NCBI GenBank assembly: GCA_965224675.1
Contig: CBDDAA010000002.1
Coordinates: 62,001 to 126,000 of the forward strand
DNA length: 64,000 nt
Reading direction: 5' to 3'
Origin: UBA7957 sp965224675
GTDB taxonomy: Bacteria > Pseudomonadota > Gammaproteobacteria > Granulosicoccales > Granulosicoccaceae
Positions 1 through 9,113 of this stretch are shown here, piece after piece. Under the pieces are notes generated by a model, which made no database searches, was not told where the DNA came from, and worked only from the letters and a program-made list of their open reading frames with translations. A program made the position numbers and the translations under genes. Position 1 is the stretch's first letter, and each line of letters opens with the position of its first letter.

Positions 1-1359
1 TCGGTATTTAATTTTCAAATTCATAACCGATTGCATTTTCTCGCTTCTGGGATCCCCGATTATAGATCTGGCTCCCAATGCTCTGGGACCAAATTCCATG
101 CGCCCATTGAACCAACCTACTACATTTTCCAAGGCCATGGCTTCTGCCACTTTAGGCATCAGATCATCATCTTCTAGCCGTGTGTACTGGGCACCTACGC
201 TCTCAAGGTAGCTGCTGATCTGCTGATCAGTGAATGATCCACCCAGATAAGATCCTTTCATTTTGTCATCTACATTATTGGCACTTCGAGGCTTATCCAG
301 ATAACTATGCCATACGCTATAGGCAGCTCCGAGTGCACCACCAGCATCTCCCGCAGCTGGCTGTATCCATATATTCTTAAATGGCCCCTCACGTAAAACA
401 CGACCATTCGACACGCAATTCAAGGCAACACCTCCGGCCAGACAGAGGTAATCAACAGAAAGTTCCTGCTGCACCGATGAAACCAATTTAAGCACGATTT
501 CCTCGGTAACCACTTGTATGGATCGAGCAATATCCATTTCCTTTTGTGAAACTTCTGATTCCGGCTTCCTTGGCGGGCCACCGAATAACTTATGAAACTT
601 CGAACCTGTCATAGTCAGACCTGTCGCATAATTGAAGTAACTCATTTCAAGACGAAATGAGCCATCTTCTTTCACATCAATAAGATTGTTCAATATAAGA
701 TCAACATACTTTGGTTCGCCGTAAGGTGCCAGACCCATTAATTTATACTCGCCTGAGTTGACTTTGAAGCCGGTATAATAGGTAAAAGCTGAATAAAGTA
801 ATCCGAGGCTATGCGGGAAATCGATCTCCCATTGTGGTGTAAGTGTATTGCCATCGCCCAGCCATACGGAGCTGGTTGCCCATTCACCGACACCGTCCAA
901 GCAGATGACTGCTGCCTTCTTGAAAGGCGATGGGAAAAAAGCTGACGCAGCATGTGATTCGTGATGTTTATTAAATAACAAGGGCGGTAAGTTATTTTCC
1001 TCAATAGAGGCTAATGCCGAAAGCTCTTTTTTCAATGTACTTTTGAGAAACAATTTATCTTTCAGCCAAATTGGCATAGCCGCCAGAAATGAGCGAAATC
1101 CCTTGGGTACATAAGTCAGATAAGTTTCTAACAGGCGTTCAAACTTAATAAGCGGTTTATCATAAAATATAATGTAATCAACTTCAGAGAGGCTTATCTG
1201 TGCCTCAGTTAAGCAATATTTAATTGCATTTTCTGGAAATCCAGCATCATGTTTCTTCCGTGTAAAGCGTTCTTCCTGAGCCGCCGCCATCACCTCTCCG
1301 TCAACTAAAAGCGCAGCCGCACTATCATGGTAATAAGCAGAAATTCCCAGAATATTCAT
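1..1359 (-). CDS. carbamoyltransferase, NodU/CmcH family (3' end cut by window)
   Basis: This enzyme family transfers a carbamoyl group from carbamoyl phosphate to a hydroxyl of a sugar or natural product; the substrate cannot be read here. The N-terminus MNILGISAYYHDSAA, a metal-binding KHHESHAASAFF near residue 131, LCLAGGVALNC, and GRMEFGPRALGARSIIGDPR at the start of the YrdC-like C-terminal domain are all diagnostic. The frame stays open to base 1, so roughly the last quarter of the usual ~580-610 residues is missing. The ATG at 1359 fits family N-termini; an in-frame ATG at 1365 is an alternative and neither has a clear Shine-Dalgarno. It may be the edge of a polysaccharide or secondary-metabolite locus lying outside the window. 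Confidence 0.9.
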   Translation of the reverse strand, partial: MNILGISAYYHDSAAALLVDGEVMAAAQEERFTRKKHDAGFPENAIKYCLTEAQISLSEVDYIIFYDKPLIKFERLLETYLTYVPKGFRSFLAAMPIWLKDKLFLKSTLKKELSALASIEENNLPPLLFNKHHESHAASAFFPSPFKKAAVICLDGVGEWATSSVWLGDGNTLTPQWEIDFPHSLGLLYSAFTYYTGFKVNSGEYKLMGLAPYGEPKYVDLILNNLIDVKEDGSFRLEMSYFNYATGLTMTGSKFHKLFGGPPRKPESEVSQKEMDIARSIQVVTEEIVLKLVSSVQQELSVDYLCLAGGVALNCVSNGRVLREGPFKNIWIQPAAGDAGGALGAAYSVWHSYLDKPRSANNVDDKMKGSYLGGSFTDQQISSYLESVGAQYTRLEDDDLMPKVAEAMALENVVGWFNGRMEFGPRALGARSIIGDPRSEKMQSVMNLKIKYR

Positions 1360-1365
1360 CGTCAT

Positions 1366-1706
1366 AAATTTAATGATGCCGTAAAAAGTGATAATGCTAT
1401 TCGATATGGATGTTGAATTGAACGAACGAACTCACATTTCATTGTAACATTTTGTGCTGTGATCCAATTAATCTGTATTGGGCAATCGCCACAAGTTTGT
1501 AACCTCATAATAAGGTATACTTGGAAGGCCCGGATAATAGTTGAAAAGCCTACTAATAATTGTCGGGTATTACCTGTTTTTGATAAAAAGTGGGTAGTAT
1601 TGTCTGTTATGTACACAGCATATTTTGTGGCTGATCCATCAATTAACGGATATTGATATCAAATTGTGATTTACGCAATTTGGCATCCTAAAACGAAATC
1701 CCCCAT
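1366..1706. other. intergenic gap between two minus-strand genes
   Basis: No credible gene is seen; short open frames here have no RBS or family signature. Near the 1707 gene end lies a 7-bp inverted repeat, CAAATTG at 1660-1666 and CAATTTG at 1676-1682, with a 9-nt loop. It has no following T-run, so I do not call it a terminator. Confidence 0.6.
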
Positions 1707-2843
1707 TCACGGATTACGGTAGCCTCGTAGATACCACCACTCAAATAGTCGTTTTGTGTAATGTAACGCCCGCATATTTGGGATTACCAGAGATCGTTTC
1801 TCATTCCGAAACGCCAGAGTACCTTTGTTATTGGAATCAATGATGCAGGCGAGTTCGTATTTAAATGTGTGTGTTGCTACCTTCCCACTCAAACCATCCA
1901 GCAGGTTTTTTACCGCTGCAATAGCTTGTAAATCAGCCATATGTGCCTGCTTTGGCTTCCATTCCGGGCCTGGAAAGCTGCCAGCATCTCCAGCAACGAA
2001 AGTGTGTTCAAATCCCTCAACCTGGCAATGCATATTCGATTGAATAAGACCACCCGGGCTTAAAGGTAATTCGGTATTCGAAATGAATGATGGCCCTGTC
2101 ATCCCTGGCATGAATATAATCAAATCAGTAGAAATTTCACCCCCTTCAGTAATTACTTTGTCTGCCTCGAGTCTTTTCATTTTATGGCCTAAATGCGTCT
2201 CAATACCAAGCTTTTTCATCTTTTGCAATATACCTTTAACAGCCCTTTCCCCCAATCGGGCACCCGGTTTCCCGGCGGGACTGAAAAATATAAGTTTGAA
2301 ATTGTCTCGCCGATTTTCCTGACGAAGTTGAGTATCCAACCCAAATAGAAATTCAAACATCGGTCCTCCACGCATCGCTGAAGGCTCGTTGGGATTACCA
2401 CCAAAACCCATTGTAATCGTCCCGCCTCTCATCGATTTAATCTTATCCCGCATTTTTTCAGCTGATGCAATTCCCTCACAAACTGTAATGGCATGCTCTA
2501 TACCTGGCAATTTCTTTATAAAACGACCACCGCAGGCGATCAACAACGCATTATTATTTATCTCTCCGCTATCGGTAATGACTATTCTGCCACCGTCCTT
2601 AATTCCGGTCACTGTTCCTGCCTGAAAGTGTATATTGTGTTTGCGAAAGAACTGAGTAAGATTAATCCGCAATTCGTCGCCTGTACGTTTACCCGATGGT
2701 ATCCAAATCAGACTCGGCAGATATACAAACTCAGCTTTGGGTGCAATCAGAGTAATATCTACTTGCTGATTGTGTTTTCGCAACTGTTTGATTGCAGTCA
2801 ATGCGGCAAAACCAGCTCCGATAATAGTAATTTTGTGAGTCAT
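1707..2843 (-). CDS. FAD-dependent pyridine nucleotide-disulfide oxidoreductase, sulfide:quinone reductase-like
   Basis: A 378-aa flavoprotein with the N-terminal Rossmann motif IIGAGFAALTAIKQL (residues 7-21) and a second FAD motif, TFVAGDAGSFPGPEWKPKQA (281-300). The C-terminus ends in an amphipathic stretch (KRLFEWWYLRG) like the membrane-anchoring tail of SQR proteins. Cysteines are at about 104, 122, 273 and 333. C333 (YELACIID) sits where the distal SQR catalytic cysteine lies. The segment around residues 145-165 (GFGGNPNEPSAMRGGPMFEF), where SQRs carry the proximal cysteine, has none. It could therefore be a divergent SQR, a flavocytochrome-c-type relative or another quinone reductase; sulfide as substrate is inference. 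It is a single gene with no soxF or cytochrome neighbour. Confidence 0.8.
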   Translation of the reverse strand: MTHKITIIGAGFAALTAIKQLRKHNQQVDITLIAPKAEFVYLPSLIWIPSGKRTGDELRINLTQFFRKHNIHFQAGTVTGIKDGGRIVITDSGEINNNALLIACGGRFIKKLPGIEHAITVCEGIASAEKMRDKIKSMRGGTITMGFGGNPNEPSAMRGGPMFEFLFGLDTQLRQENRRDNFKLIFFSPAGKPGARLGERAVKGILQKMKKLGIETHLGHKMKRLEADKVITEGGEISTDLIIFMPGMTGPSFISNTELPLSPGGLIQSNMHCQVEGFEHTFVAGDAGSFPGPEWKPKQAHMADLQAIAAVKNLLDGLSGKVATHTFKYELACIIDSNNKGTLAFRNEKRSLVIPNMRALHYTKRLFEWWYLRGYRNP

Positions 2844-3030
2844 ATTAATTCCAATTGCTTTAAGTATTTTTAGGTTTACACGGGCTAGATCGAGTGGGTA
2901 TTTGAAAGCGGCGATTGTTGAAATAAGGTAATGCCTGGAAACGCCTGTTGATGATATGAGAGAATAATGTTTTTAAATTATAGTTGTAAAAAAACACGCT
3001 CGATTTTACCCCAGGGCAATGAGGATATCT

Positions 3031-3423
3031 ATGAGTATCACGTCCAAGCAACCTGATTCTACTAAACTCGACAAGATCGTTGCACAATCACGTCAATATC
3101 AAGATGAACGCGCCAAGGGCTATCGCGGCCGTGCATTAAAATTATATCCGTGGGTTTGTGGACGTTGTAGTCGGGAGTTTACACATAAAAACCTGCGTGA
3201 ACTGACAGTGCATCACCGGGATCACGACCATGATAACAATCCATCAGATGGCAGCAATTGGGAGTTATTGTGTTTATTCTGTCACGATAACGAGCACCAA
3301 AAATTTGAAGAATACTTGAAGTCGGAGGGTTTTTCAGTCACCGCTGACTCTTCAGAACAGGAGGGGGCAACGCATAATCCGTTTGCTGATTTACTCACGA
3401 TGATGGAAAACAAAAAAACTTAG
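3031..3423 (+). CDS. yajD: YajD family HNH nuclease
   Basis: A small (130 aa) HNH endonuclease-fold protein closely matching E. coli YajD. Shared features are ALKLYPWVCGRCSREF, then LRELTVHHRDHDHDNNP, then GSNWELLCLFCHDNEH, and the C-terminal NPFADLLTMM. CxxC and CxxxH pairs form the zinc site and the HH/H residues form the HNH core. The ATG at 3031 is preferred over the one at 3019 because GAGG lies six bases before it. The N-terminus is about 15 residues longer than E. coli YajD. Its cellular role is not established. It stands alone, convergent with dnaE. Confidence 0.93.
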   Translation: MSITSKQPDSTKLDKIVAQSRQYQDERAKGYRGRALKLYPWVCGRCSREFTHKNLRELTVHHRDHDHDNNPSDGSNWELLCLFCHDNEHQKFEEYLKSEGFSVTADSSEQEGATHNPFADLLTMMENKKT

Positions 3424-3498
3424 CCGCCATAGTACTACTCAGCCACGCCCTGACAATTATTGGATTGAAGTACTGCTTATAAGTGTGTAGGGCATTTA

Positions 3499-6400
3499 TT
3501 AATAAACCAACTCCACGCAATCTTTACCCGCCAACTCATCCAGGTTTTCTAAAAAATCGCTCTCTGGATTAACTTTCCACCCCTGCCCTACCCGAATTCT
3601 CGCGCTTGCCTGCTCATTTGTATATTCCAGCACGACAGGTGTTGTACCTTGTCGATACACCGTGAGTAATTTTATTAATTCATCAACATGATGTATCGCC
3701 TGACCACCGGCTTGCAGATTAATCTTCAGTACCCGGGCAAACTGCGCACGGGCCGCATCAAGGTCATACAATGCTTTAACCCGTACCCGATATCCGCCAT
3801 TAAATTCATCGGATCCCAGTTCACCTTCAACAATAAGCACTTTATCCTTTTGTAGCATTTGAAATTTTTGTTCGAGTAATTCAGAACCTATTACAGCTTC
3901 TACCCGTGCACTGCGATCATCAAGGGTAATAAATGCCATTTTCCCTCGTTTAGTATTTTTAGTTCTAAAGCCGATATTTAATCCAGCCAGACGAACCGGA
4001 ATGTCATTATTATAACGTCGGGATTGAGACGTTGATGTATTTACATCCACTTTGCTGCACAGCTCACTAATAGAACCACTAACGATTTTGTTCAATTCTG
4101 GCAAGTGTTCTTCAATCGGATGTCCGGTTAAATACAAACCGAGCGCATCTTTCTCGTATGCCAGACGTATTGCCTCCGGCCATTCGCTTATCTTCCCACA
4201 CTTAGCCGCTGGAGTGAGTTTCGAGTTGTCTTGTTCGTCAAGCACATCAAAAAGATTATTCTGCCCACTGGTTCTGTCGCGTTGGTATTGTTCTGCGGCT
4301 TTCATGGCTGCCGGTAAAAACGCCAGCAAACTTGCCCGGTTTGGACCCAGCTCATCCATGGCTCCAGATTTAATTAACGACTCCATTACACGTTTATTTA
4401 CCTTGCCCGTATCAACCCGACGACATAGCTCATCCAAACTATCGTAGGCACCGCTATTACCCCGTTCGAGCAGAACACTTTCCAAAGCAGCCTCACCAAC
4501 TCCCTTTATTGCACCGAGTCCATATCGAATACATTTGTTCTGATCTACGGTAAAACTAAATGCAGAATGATTGATATCTGGAGGCAGAACATCAATTTTG
4601 TTAAATGCGCAATCGTCAATGAGAATCACCACTTTTTCAGTATTGTCCATATCAGCAGATAGCACAGCACTCAAAAATGCCTCTGGATGATGGTATTTCA
4701 GCCATGCTGTTTGATAAGACAACAAGGCATAAGCGGCCGAGTGAGATTTATTGAATCCATAACCAGCAAACTTTTCCACTAAGTCAAAGATATTTCCAGC
4801 AAGCGCAATATCAATGTTGTTTTTTTCACAACCCGTAAGAAATACACCACGTTGTTTAGCCATTTCCTCTGGCTTTTTCTTGCCCATCGCCCGGCGCAGC
4901 ATATCAGCCCCACCGAGTGTATAACCAGCCATTACCTGTGCGATCTGCATCACCTGTTCTTGATAAAGAATAATGCCGTAGGTCGGTTCCAATACGGGTT
5001 TCAGGCTATCAAGCTGAAAATCGCGATGTGGCCAGGCAACCTCCTGCCTGCCGTGCTTGCGGTCGATGAAGTCATCAACCATTCCTGATTGCAATGGACC
5101 AGGGCGAAACAAAGCCACCAATGCCACAATATCTTCAAAGCTATCTGGCAAAAGCCGTTCAATAAGATTTTTCATACCCCGTGATTCCAACTGAAACACG
5201 GCCGTTGTATTCGCTTTTTTTAATAAGGTATATGTTTGCGGATCATCCAGTGGAATATCTTCCAGACAGAGTTTATGACTGGAGTCGCGATTGATAGTAC
5301 GCACTGCATTATCAATGATAGTGAGTGTACGTAGTCCAAGGAAATCAAATTTAACAAGCCCGACCGCCTCTGCATCATCTTTATCGAATTGCGTGACCAG
5401 ACTGCTGCCATCAGGCTCACAATATAAAGGTGCAAAATCGGTCAGTCCACTAGGGGCTATAACCACGCCACCGGCATGTTTACCGGCATTTCGAGCCAAA
5501 CCTTCAAGTGACAGTGCCAGATCGATAAGGCTACGGACTTCTTCATTCTCAGCGTAGCTATTGGCCAGATCGTCAGCTTGATTTAAGGCTTTCTCCAGCG
5601 TCATTCCCAATTCAAACGGAACCATCTTAGCGATACTGTCAACAAAACCGTAGGGGTGACCCATAACCCGACCGACATCACGAACCACCGCTTTTGCAGC
5701 CATTGTTCCGTAAGTTATAATCTGTGAAACCTTATCCTCGCCATAGGTTTGGGCCACATATTGGATAACTCGATCTCGTCCATCTATACAGAAGTCTACG
5801 TCAAAATCAGGCATAGATACACGTTCGGGGTTGAGAAAACGTTCAAATAGCAGGTCGTATTCCAGTGGATCGAGATCTGTGATTTTTAATGCGTAGGCAA
5901 CTAGCGAACCGGCACCCGAACCTCGCCCAGGTCCCACCGGGATTTCATTATCTCTCGCCCATTGTATAAAGTCGGCGACAATCAGGAAATAACCAGGAAA
6001 TTTCATCTGGATAATAACATTCAGCTCAAACTGTAGGCGTTTATCGTACTTTTTTCTGGTTTCTACGAAGTCCTCAGCAGCGCTATCAAAAAGTTGTTCA
6101 AGGCGTTCCCCTAGCCCTTCTCTTGAGCGTTGTTCAAGAAACTCTTCTTCAGTCATGCCCTCAGGAACGGGGAAATCCGGTAATACAGAATGACCTAATT
6201 TGATCTGCAGATTGCATCGCTTAGCTATTTCTACAGTATTTTCCAATGCCTCAGGGATATCACTGAATAATTCCTGCATTTCAGTGGCACTACGCAAGAA
6301 TTGTTGTTCGCTGTAAATTTTTGGCCTGCGAGGGTCAGCTAATACACGTCCCTGATTAATACAGACTCTGGCCTCATGAGAGGCGAAATCGCTGGCACTG

Positions 6401-7008
6401 AGCAAACGAACATCGTTGGTGGCAACAACTGCAACATCTAGCTTCTCAGCAAGATCAAGACATATATCGTTGTAATATGATTCTGACATACGATCTGTAC
6501 GTTGGATCTCAAGATAGTAGCGATCGCCAAAGATTACCTTCCATTGATTGATGACAGACTCAGCTTTATCGTTATTACCGGCAAGAATTGATAAGCCAGG
6601 CTCGCCCTCTCGACCACCGGATAAAACTATTATTCCCTCATTGGTGGCAAACAACCAATCTCGTTGAACAACGGGTATGTCGTTTTTTTGACCTTCCTGG
6701 TAACTCCGTGATATCAACCGAGTAATATTTTGGTAGCCAGATAAATTTTGCGCCAGTAATACTGCACGGCTTAAAGGCGCAGTCGCCTGTGGGTTCTCCA
6801 ACCAGATTTCGACCCCGATAATTGGTTTAATACCAACCGCTAATGCAGCACGGTAAAATTTAACCATCGCGAACATATTACCTTGGTCGGTAAGTGCAAC
6901 TGCAGGCATACTCTCAGCAGCTTTTTCAACAAGTTTTTTTACCCGTACTACACTGTCCATAATCGAGAATTCTGAATGCACATGTAGATGAACGAATTTT
7001 GCCTGCAT
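3499..7008 (-). CDS. dnaE: DNA polymerase III alpha subunit
   Basis: The catalytic subunit of the replicative polymerase, 1169 aa (about 1160 in E. coli). An N-terminal PHP domain begins at HLHVHSEFSIMDS (residues 8-20). The C-family palm carries GRGSGAGSLVAYAL and the catalytic PDFDVDFCIDGRDR near residues 400-412; KFDFLGLRTL supplies the third catalytic aspartate. A QNNLF motif near residue 916 matches the internal beta-clamp-binding site (QADMF in E. coli). The OB-fold and C-terminal tau-binding region complete the normal architecture. It lies 20 bp downstream of rnhB on the same strand, as in the common lpx-rnhB-dnaE cluster, and is probably co-transcribed with it. Confidence 0.98.
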   Translation of the reverse strand: MQAKFVHLHVHSEFSIMDSVVRVKKLVEKAAESMPAVALTDQGNMFAMVKFYRAALAVGIKPIIGVEIWLENPQATAPLSRAVLLAQNLSGYQNITRLISRSYQEGQKNDIPVVQRDWLFATNEGIIVLSGGREGEPGLSILAGNNDKAESVINQWKVIFGDRYYLEIQRTDRMSESYYNDICLDLAEKLDVAVVATNDVRLLSASDFASHEARVCINQGRVLADPRRPKIYSEQQFLRSATEMQELFSDIPEALENTVEIAKRCNLQIKLGHSVLPDFPVPEGMTEEEFLEQRSREGLGERLEQLFDSAAEDFVETRKKYDKRLQFELNVIIQMKFPGYFLIVADFIQWARDNEIPVGPGRGSGAGSLVAYALKITDLDPLEYDLLFERFLNPERVSMPDFDVDFCIDGRDRVIQYVAQTYGEDKVSQIITYGTMAAKAVVRDVGRVMGHPYGFVDSIAKMVPFELGMTLEKALNQADDLANSYAENEEVRSLIDLALSLEGLARNAGKHAGGVVIAPSGLTDFAPLYCEPDGSSLVTQFDKDDAEAVGLVKFDFLGLRTLTIIDNAVRTINRDSSHKLCLEDIPLDDPQTYTLLKKANTTAVFQLESRGMKNLIERLLPDSFEDIVALVALFRPGPLQSGMVDDFIDRKHGRQEVAWPHRDFQLDSLKPVLEPTYGIILYQEQVMQIAQVMAGYTLGGADMLRRAMGKKKPEEMAKQRGVFLTGCEKNNIDIALAGNIFDLVEKFAGYGFNKSHSAAYALLSYQTAWLKYHHPEAFLSAVLSADMDNTEKVVILIDDCAFNKIDVLPPDINHSAFSFTVDQNKCIRYGLGAIKGVGEAALESVLLERGNSGAYDSLDELCRRVDTGKVNKRVMESLIKSGAMDELGPNRASLLAFLPAAMKAAEQYQRDRTSGQNNLFDVLDEQDNSKLTPAAKCGKISEWPEAIRLAYEKDALGLYLTGHPIEEHLPELNKIVSGSISELCSKVDVNTSTSQSRRYNNDIPVRLAGLNIGFRTKNTKRGKMAFITLDDRSARVEAVIGSELLEQKFQMLQKDKVLIVEGELGSDEFNGGYRVRVKALYDLDAARAQFARVLKINLQAGGQAIHHVDELIKLLTVYRQGTTPVVLEYTNEQASARIRVGQGWKVNPESDFLENLDELAGKDCVELVY

Positions 7009-7028
7009 ACTGTTGATTCCGGTATTAT

Positions 7029-7613
7029 TTAACGATGTGATTTAAGTACTTCACGTACGGGTGCATAGGAACGTCGATGCTCAGGTAAAGCACCATAACG
7101 CTTGAGAGCCTCACGATGTGCTCGTGTTGGATAGCCTTTATGAGAACTAAATCCATATTTTGGAAACCGTTTGTGAAGCGCGTACATCATCTCATCTCGA
7201 TGTACTTTTGCCACAATCGACGCCGCGCTGATTTCAGCGACGCTGGCATCGCCTTTCACAATGGCTTCACAGGTACAAGGGAGTTCTTGAGGGCAGCGAT
7301 TGCCATCGACCAAAACCATATCAGGTGAAATTTTCAATGCCCAAATAGCCCGCTGCATCGCCAGCATGCTGGCATACAAGATATTCAAGGCATCGATTTC
7401 ATTCACGCAAGCTTCGGCAACAGACCAGCATAGAGCCGACTTTCTTATTTCAAAAGCGAGCAATTGGCGCCGTTTCTCAGATAATTTTTTTGAATCAGTT
7501 AAGCCAATAATCCCATGGTCAGGCCCAAGTATGACAGCAGCAGCAACAACAGGCCCTGCTAATGGACCTCTCCCAACCTCATCTACCCCAGCCAGATACT
7601 GAATTTGATTCAT
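7029..7613 (-). CDS. rnhB: ribonuclease HII
   Basis: Degrades the RNA strand of RNA-DNA hybrids and incises at single ribonucleotides in DNA. The metal site is visible in GVDEVGRGPLAGPVV (Asp and Glu) and VLVDGNRCP; SAASIVAKVHRD and HKGYPTRAHREAL are family signatures. The ATG at 7613 gives MNQIQYLAGVDEVGRG, matching family N-termini, and has GGAG five bases upstream, so it is preferred over the in-frame ATGs at 7637 and 7634. About 194 aa. The lpxA/lpxB genes that usually precede rnhB in gammaproteobacteria are not adjacent here; instead a divergent oxidoreductase starts at 7740. Confidence 0.97.
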   Translation of the reverse strand: MNQIQYLAGVDEVGRGPLAGPVVAAAVILGPDHGIIGLTDSKKLSEKRRQLLAFEIRKSALCWSVAEACVNEIDALNILYASMLAMQRAIWALKISPDMVLVDGNRCPQELPCTCEAIVKGDASVAEISAASIVAKVHRDEMMYALHKRFPKYGFSSHKGYPTRAHREALKRYGALPEHRRSYAPVREVLKSHR

Positions 7614-7739
7614 ACATGCTCCAATGCGGGTCATCATTCATGAATGCTTATCAACTGTATTTTGTTGCTATAGAATAATGGATAATAATAAGTATGCCCT
7701 ACTTTACCTTAGGCTTGAATAGAACTACACGGTTAAGAG

Positions 7740-8696
7740 ATGAATAAATACGATTCAAAATTACCATTAAAAGCCGCAGTGATCGGCACGGGCTATCTTG
7801 GGAAATTTCACGCACAAAAATATACGATGCTTGAAGGATGTGAGTTAACGGCGATAGTTGACCGTAACATTGATACTGCTAAAAAAATTGCCGATGAGAA
7901 TCAGACAAACGCGACAACTGATTATCAGGCACTGTTAGGCAATGTGGATTTGGTCAGTATCGCAACCCCCACACAAACTCACTTTGAAATTGCTCGCGAT
8001 TTTCTAAACCAAGGTAGCCACGTACTGATTGAGAAGCCAATCTCAGTCACCGTTCAAGAAGCTGAAACGTTAATTGATATTGCTGAAAATAACAATTTGG
8101 TATTGCAGGTAGGCCATCTTGAGCGATTTAACACCGCACTTAGAGAGGTTGAGCACCGACTGCAAGAGCCACGTTTTATCGAATCACATCGTTTAGCGCC
8201 TTTTACCCCTCGTGGCACCGATGTCAATGTCGTTCTGGACTTAATGATTCATGACATTGACATTATTTTGAACATTGTTAATGCAGATGTTGTCCACATC
8301 GACGCCAGTGGGGCAGCTATTATTTCTGAAGCTATAGATATCGCCAACGCACGTATTCGTTTTACAAATGGCTGTGTTGCCAATGTAACCGCAAGTAGGG
8401 TCAGTGATAAACAGGAACGAAAGATGCGATTTTTTCAAAAGAACAGCTATGTTGCGATAGATTTTCAGGAGAACAGGACTCGCGTTTGTGAAACGGGTAA
8501 AGTTAACTTGAAAACGGGTATCCCAGAAATAAAATGTACTAACAAGTCATTAAAAAAAGGTGACGCCATTCTCGAAGAGATTATGGCATTTTGCCGGGCT
8601 ATACATACACAGACTTCGCCCGTTGTAAGCGGAAGAGATGGCAAACGAGCATTAGAGACGGCGATCGCAATCAGTGATCAACTGGCAAAAAACTGA
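7740..8696 (+). CDS. Gfo/Idh/MocA family NAD(P)-dependent oxidoreductase
   Basis: A 318-aa protein with an N-terminal Rossmann fold (AAVIGTGYLGKFHAQKY, residues 13-29), the family EKP motif (VLIEKPISV) supplying the catalytic lysine, and the C-terminal GFO_IDH_MocA sheet domain containing the conserved MIHDIDI segment. Members oxidise or reduce sugar or inositol rings; the substrate cannot be read here. Gammaproteobacteria often carry a gene of this family beside the lipid A genes lpxA/lpxB, and in some (GnnA) it oxidises UDP-GlcNAc for a diamino sugar. The position beside rnhB makes a lipid A or surface-sugar role plausible, but no GnnB aminotransferase is adjacent. The start is an ATG with a purine-rich stretch just before it. 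Confidence 0.92.
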   Translation: MNKYDSKLPLKAAVIGTGYLGKFHAQKYTMLEGCELTAIVDRNIDTAKKIADENQTNATTDYQALLGNVDLVSIATPTQTHFEIARDFLNQGSHVLIEKPISVTVQEAETLIDIAENNNLVLQVGHLERFNTALREVEHRLQEPRFIESHRLAPFTPRGTDVNVVLDLMIHDIDIILNIVNADVVHIDASGAAIISEAIDIANARIRFTNGCVANVTASRVSDKQERKMRFFQKNSYVAIDFQENRTRVCETGKVNLKTGIPEIKCTNKSLKKGDAILEEIMAFCRAIHTQTSPVVSGRDGKRALETAIAISDQLAKN

Positions 8697-9113
8697 AACT
8701 ACTACAGCAATTCCTATCAGATTATTAAAGTATTAATACTTACTGTACAGGTACCCTTATAAGGAACTGTAAAAGCTAAAATACGGGTAATTTTATTTTT
8801 TGCGCTATCATGTTTATTTCATCCAGATCGCAACGAAATTGATGAGCCCCGCAAACAAGGACAATTCGCGGGTTGGACATCGTTTGCAATCAGCTATTCC
8901 GACCCACGCATCTTTGATCCGAATATCGATTATCATCTCGTTTTCCAATACATAAGCAATTATTGAATCTGTACACAAGCGCGCACCCTATAGATCAGAT
9001 AATATCATTGTCTAGTATTAATTATTCTAAATTTACGCCACTTAAGGTATAGGGATACTTTTGCCAGGAAATTTAAAGGGTGATCAATGCGTGGGGAAAT
9101 ACGGCGAATGGAA
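8697..9113. other. intergenic region between oxidoreductase and pilZ 3' ends
   Basis: No intact gene is seen. It holds a perfect 14-bp AT palindrome at 8728-8741 (AAGTATTAATACTT) and an open frame without a start codon (8763-8966), described separately. No GC-rich hairpin with a T-run was found for either convergent gene. Confidence 0.55.
8763..8966 (+). pseudogene. possible gene remnant: open frame without a standard start codon
   Basis: Between the TAA at 8760-8762 and the TGA at 8964-8966 there are 67 sense codons with no ATG, GTG or TTG. The translation begins with a hydrophobic stretch (IRVILFFALSCLF), like a signal peptide or lipoprotein leader. It continues with a hydrophilic segment rich in D, P, Y and F (SDPRIFDPNIDYHLVF). 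The middle is visibly richer in G and C than the flanking DNA. This pattern fits a decayed coding fragment, but a chance open frame cannot be excluded. I recognise no family. Confidence 0.25.

Noticed and set aside
1459..1656. Short open frames on both strands between carbamoyltransferase and SQR-like gene
   Set aside because: They overlap each other antisense in AT-rich intergenic DNA and have no RBS or conserved motif.
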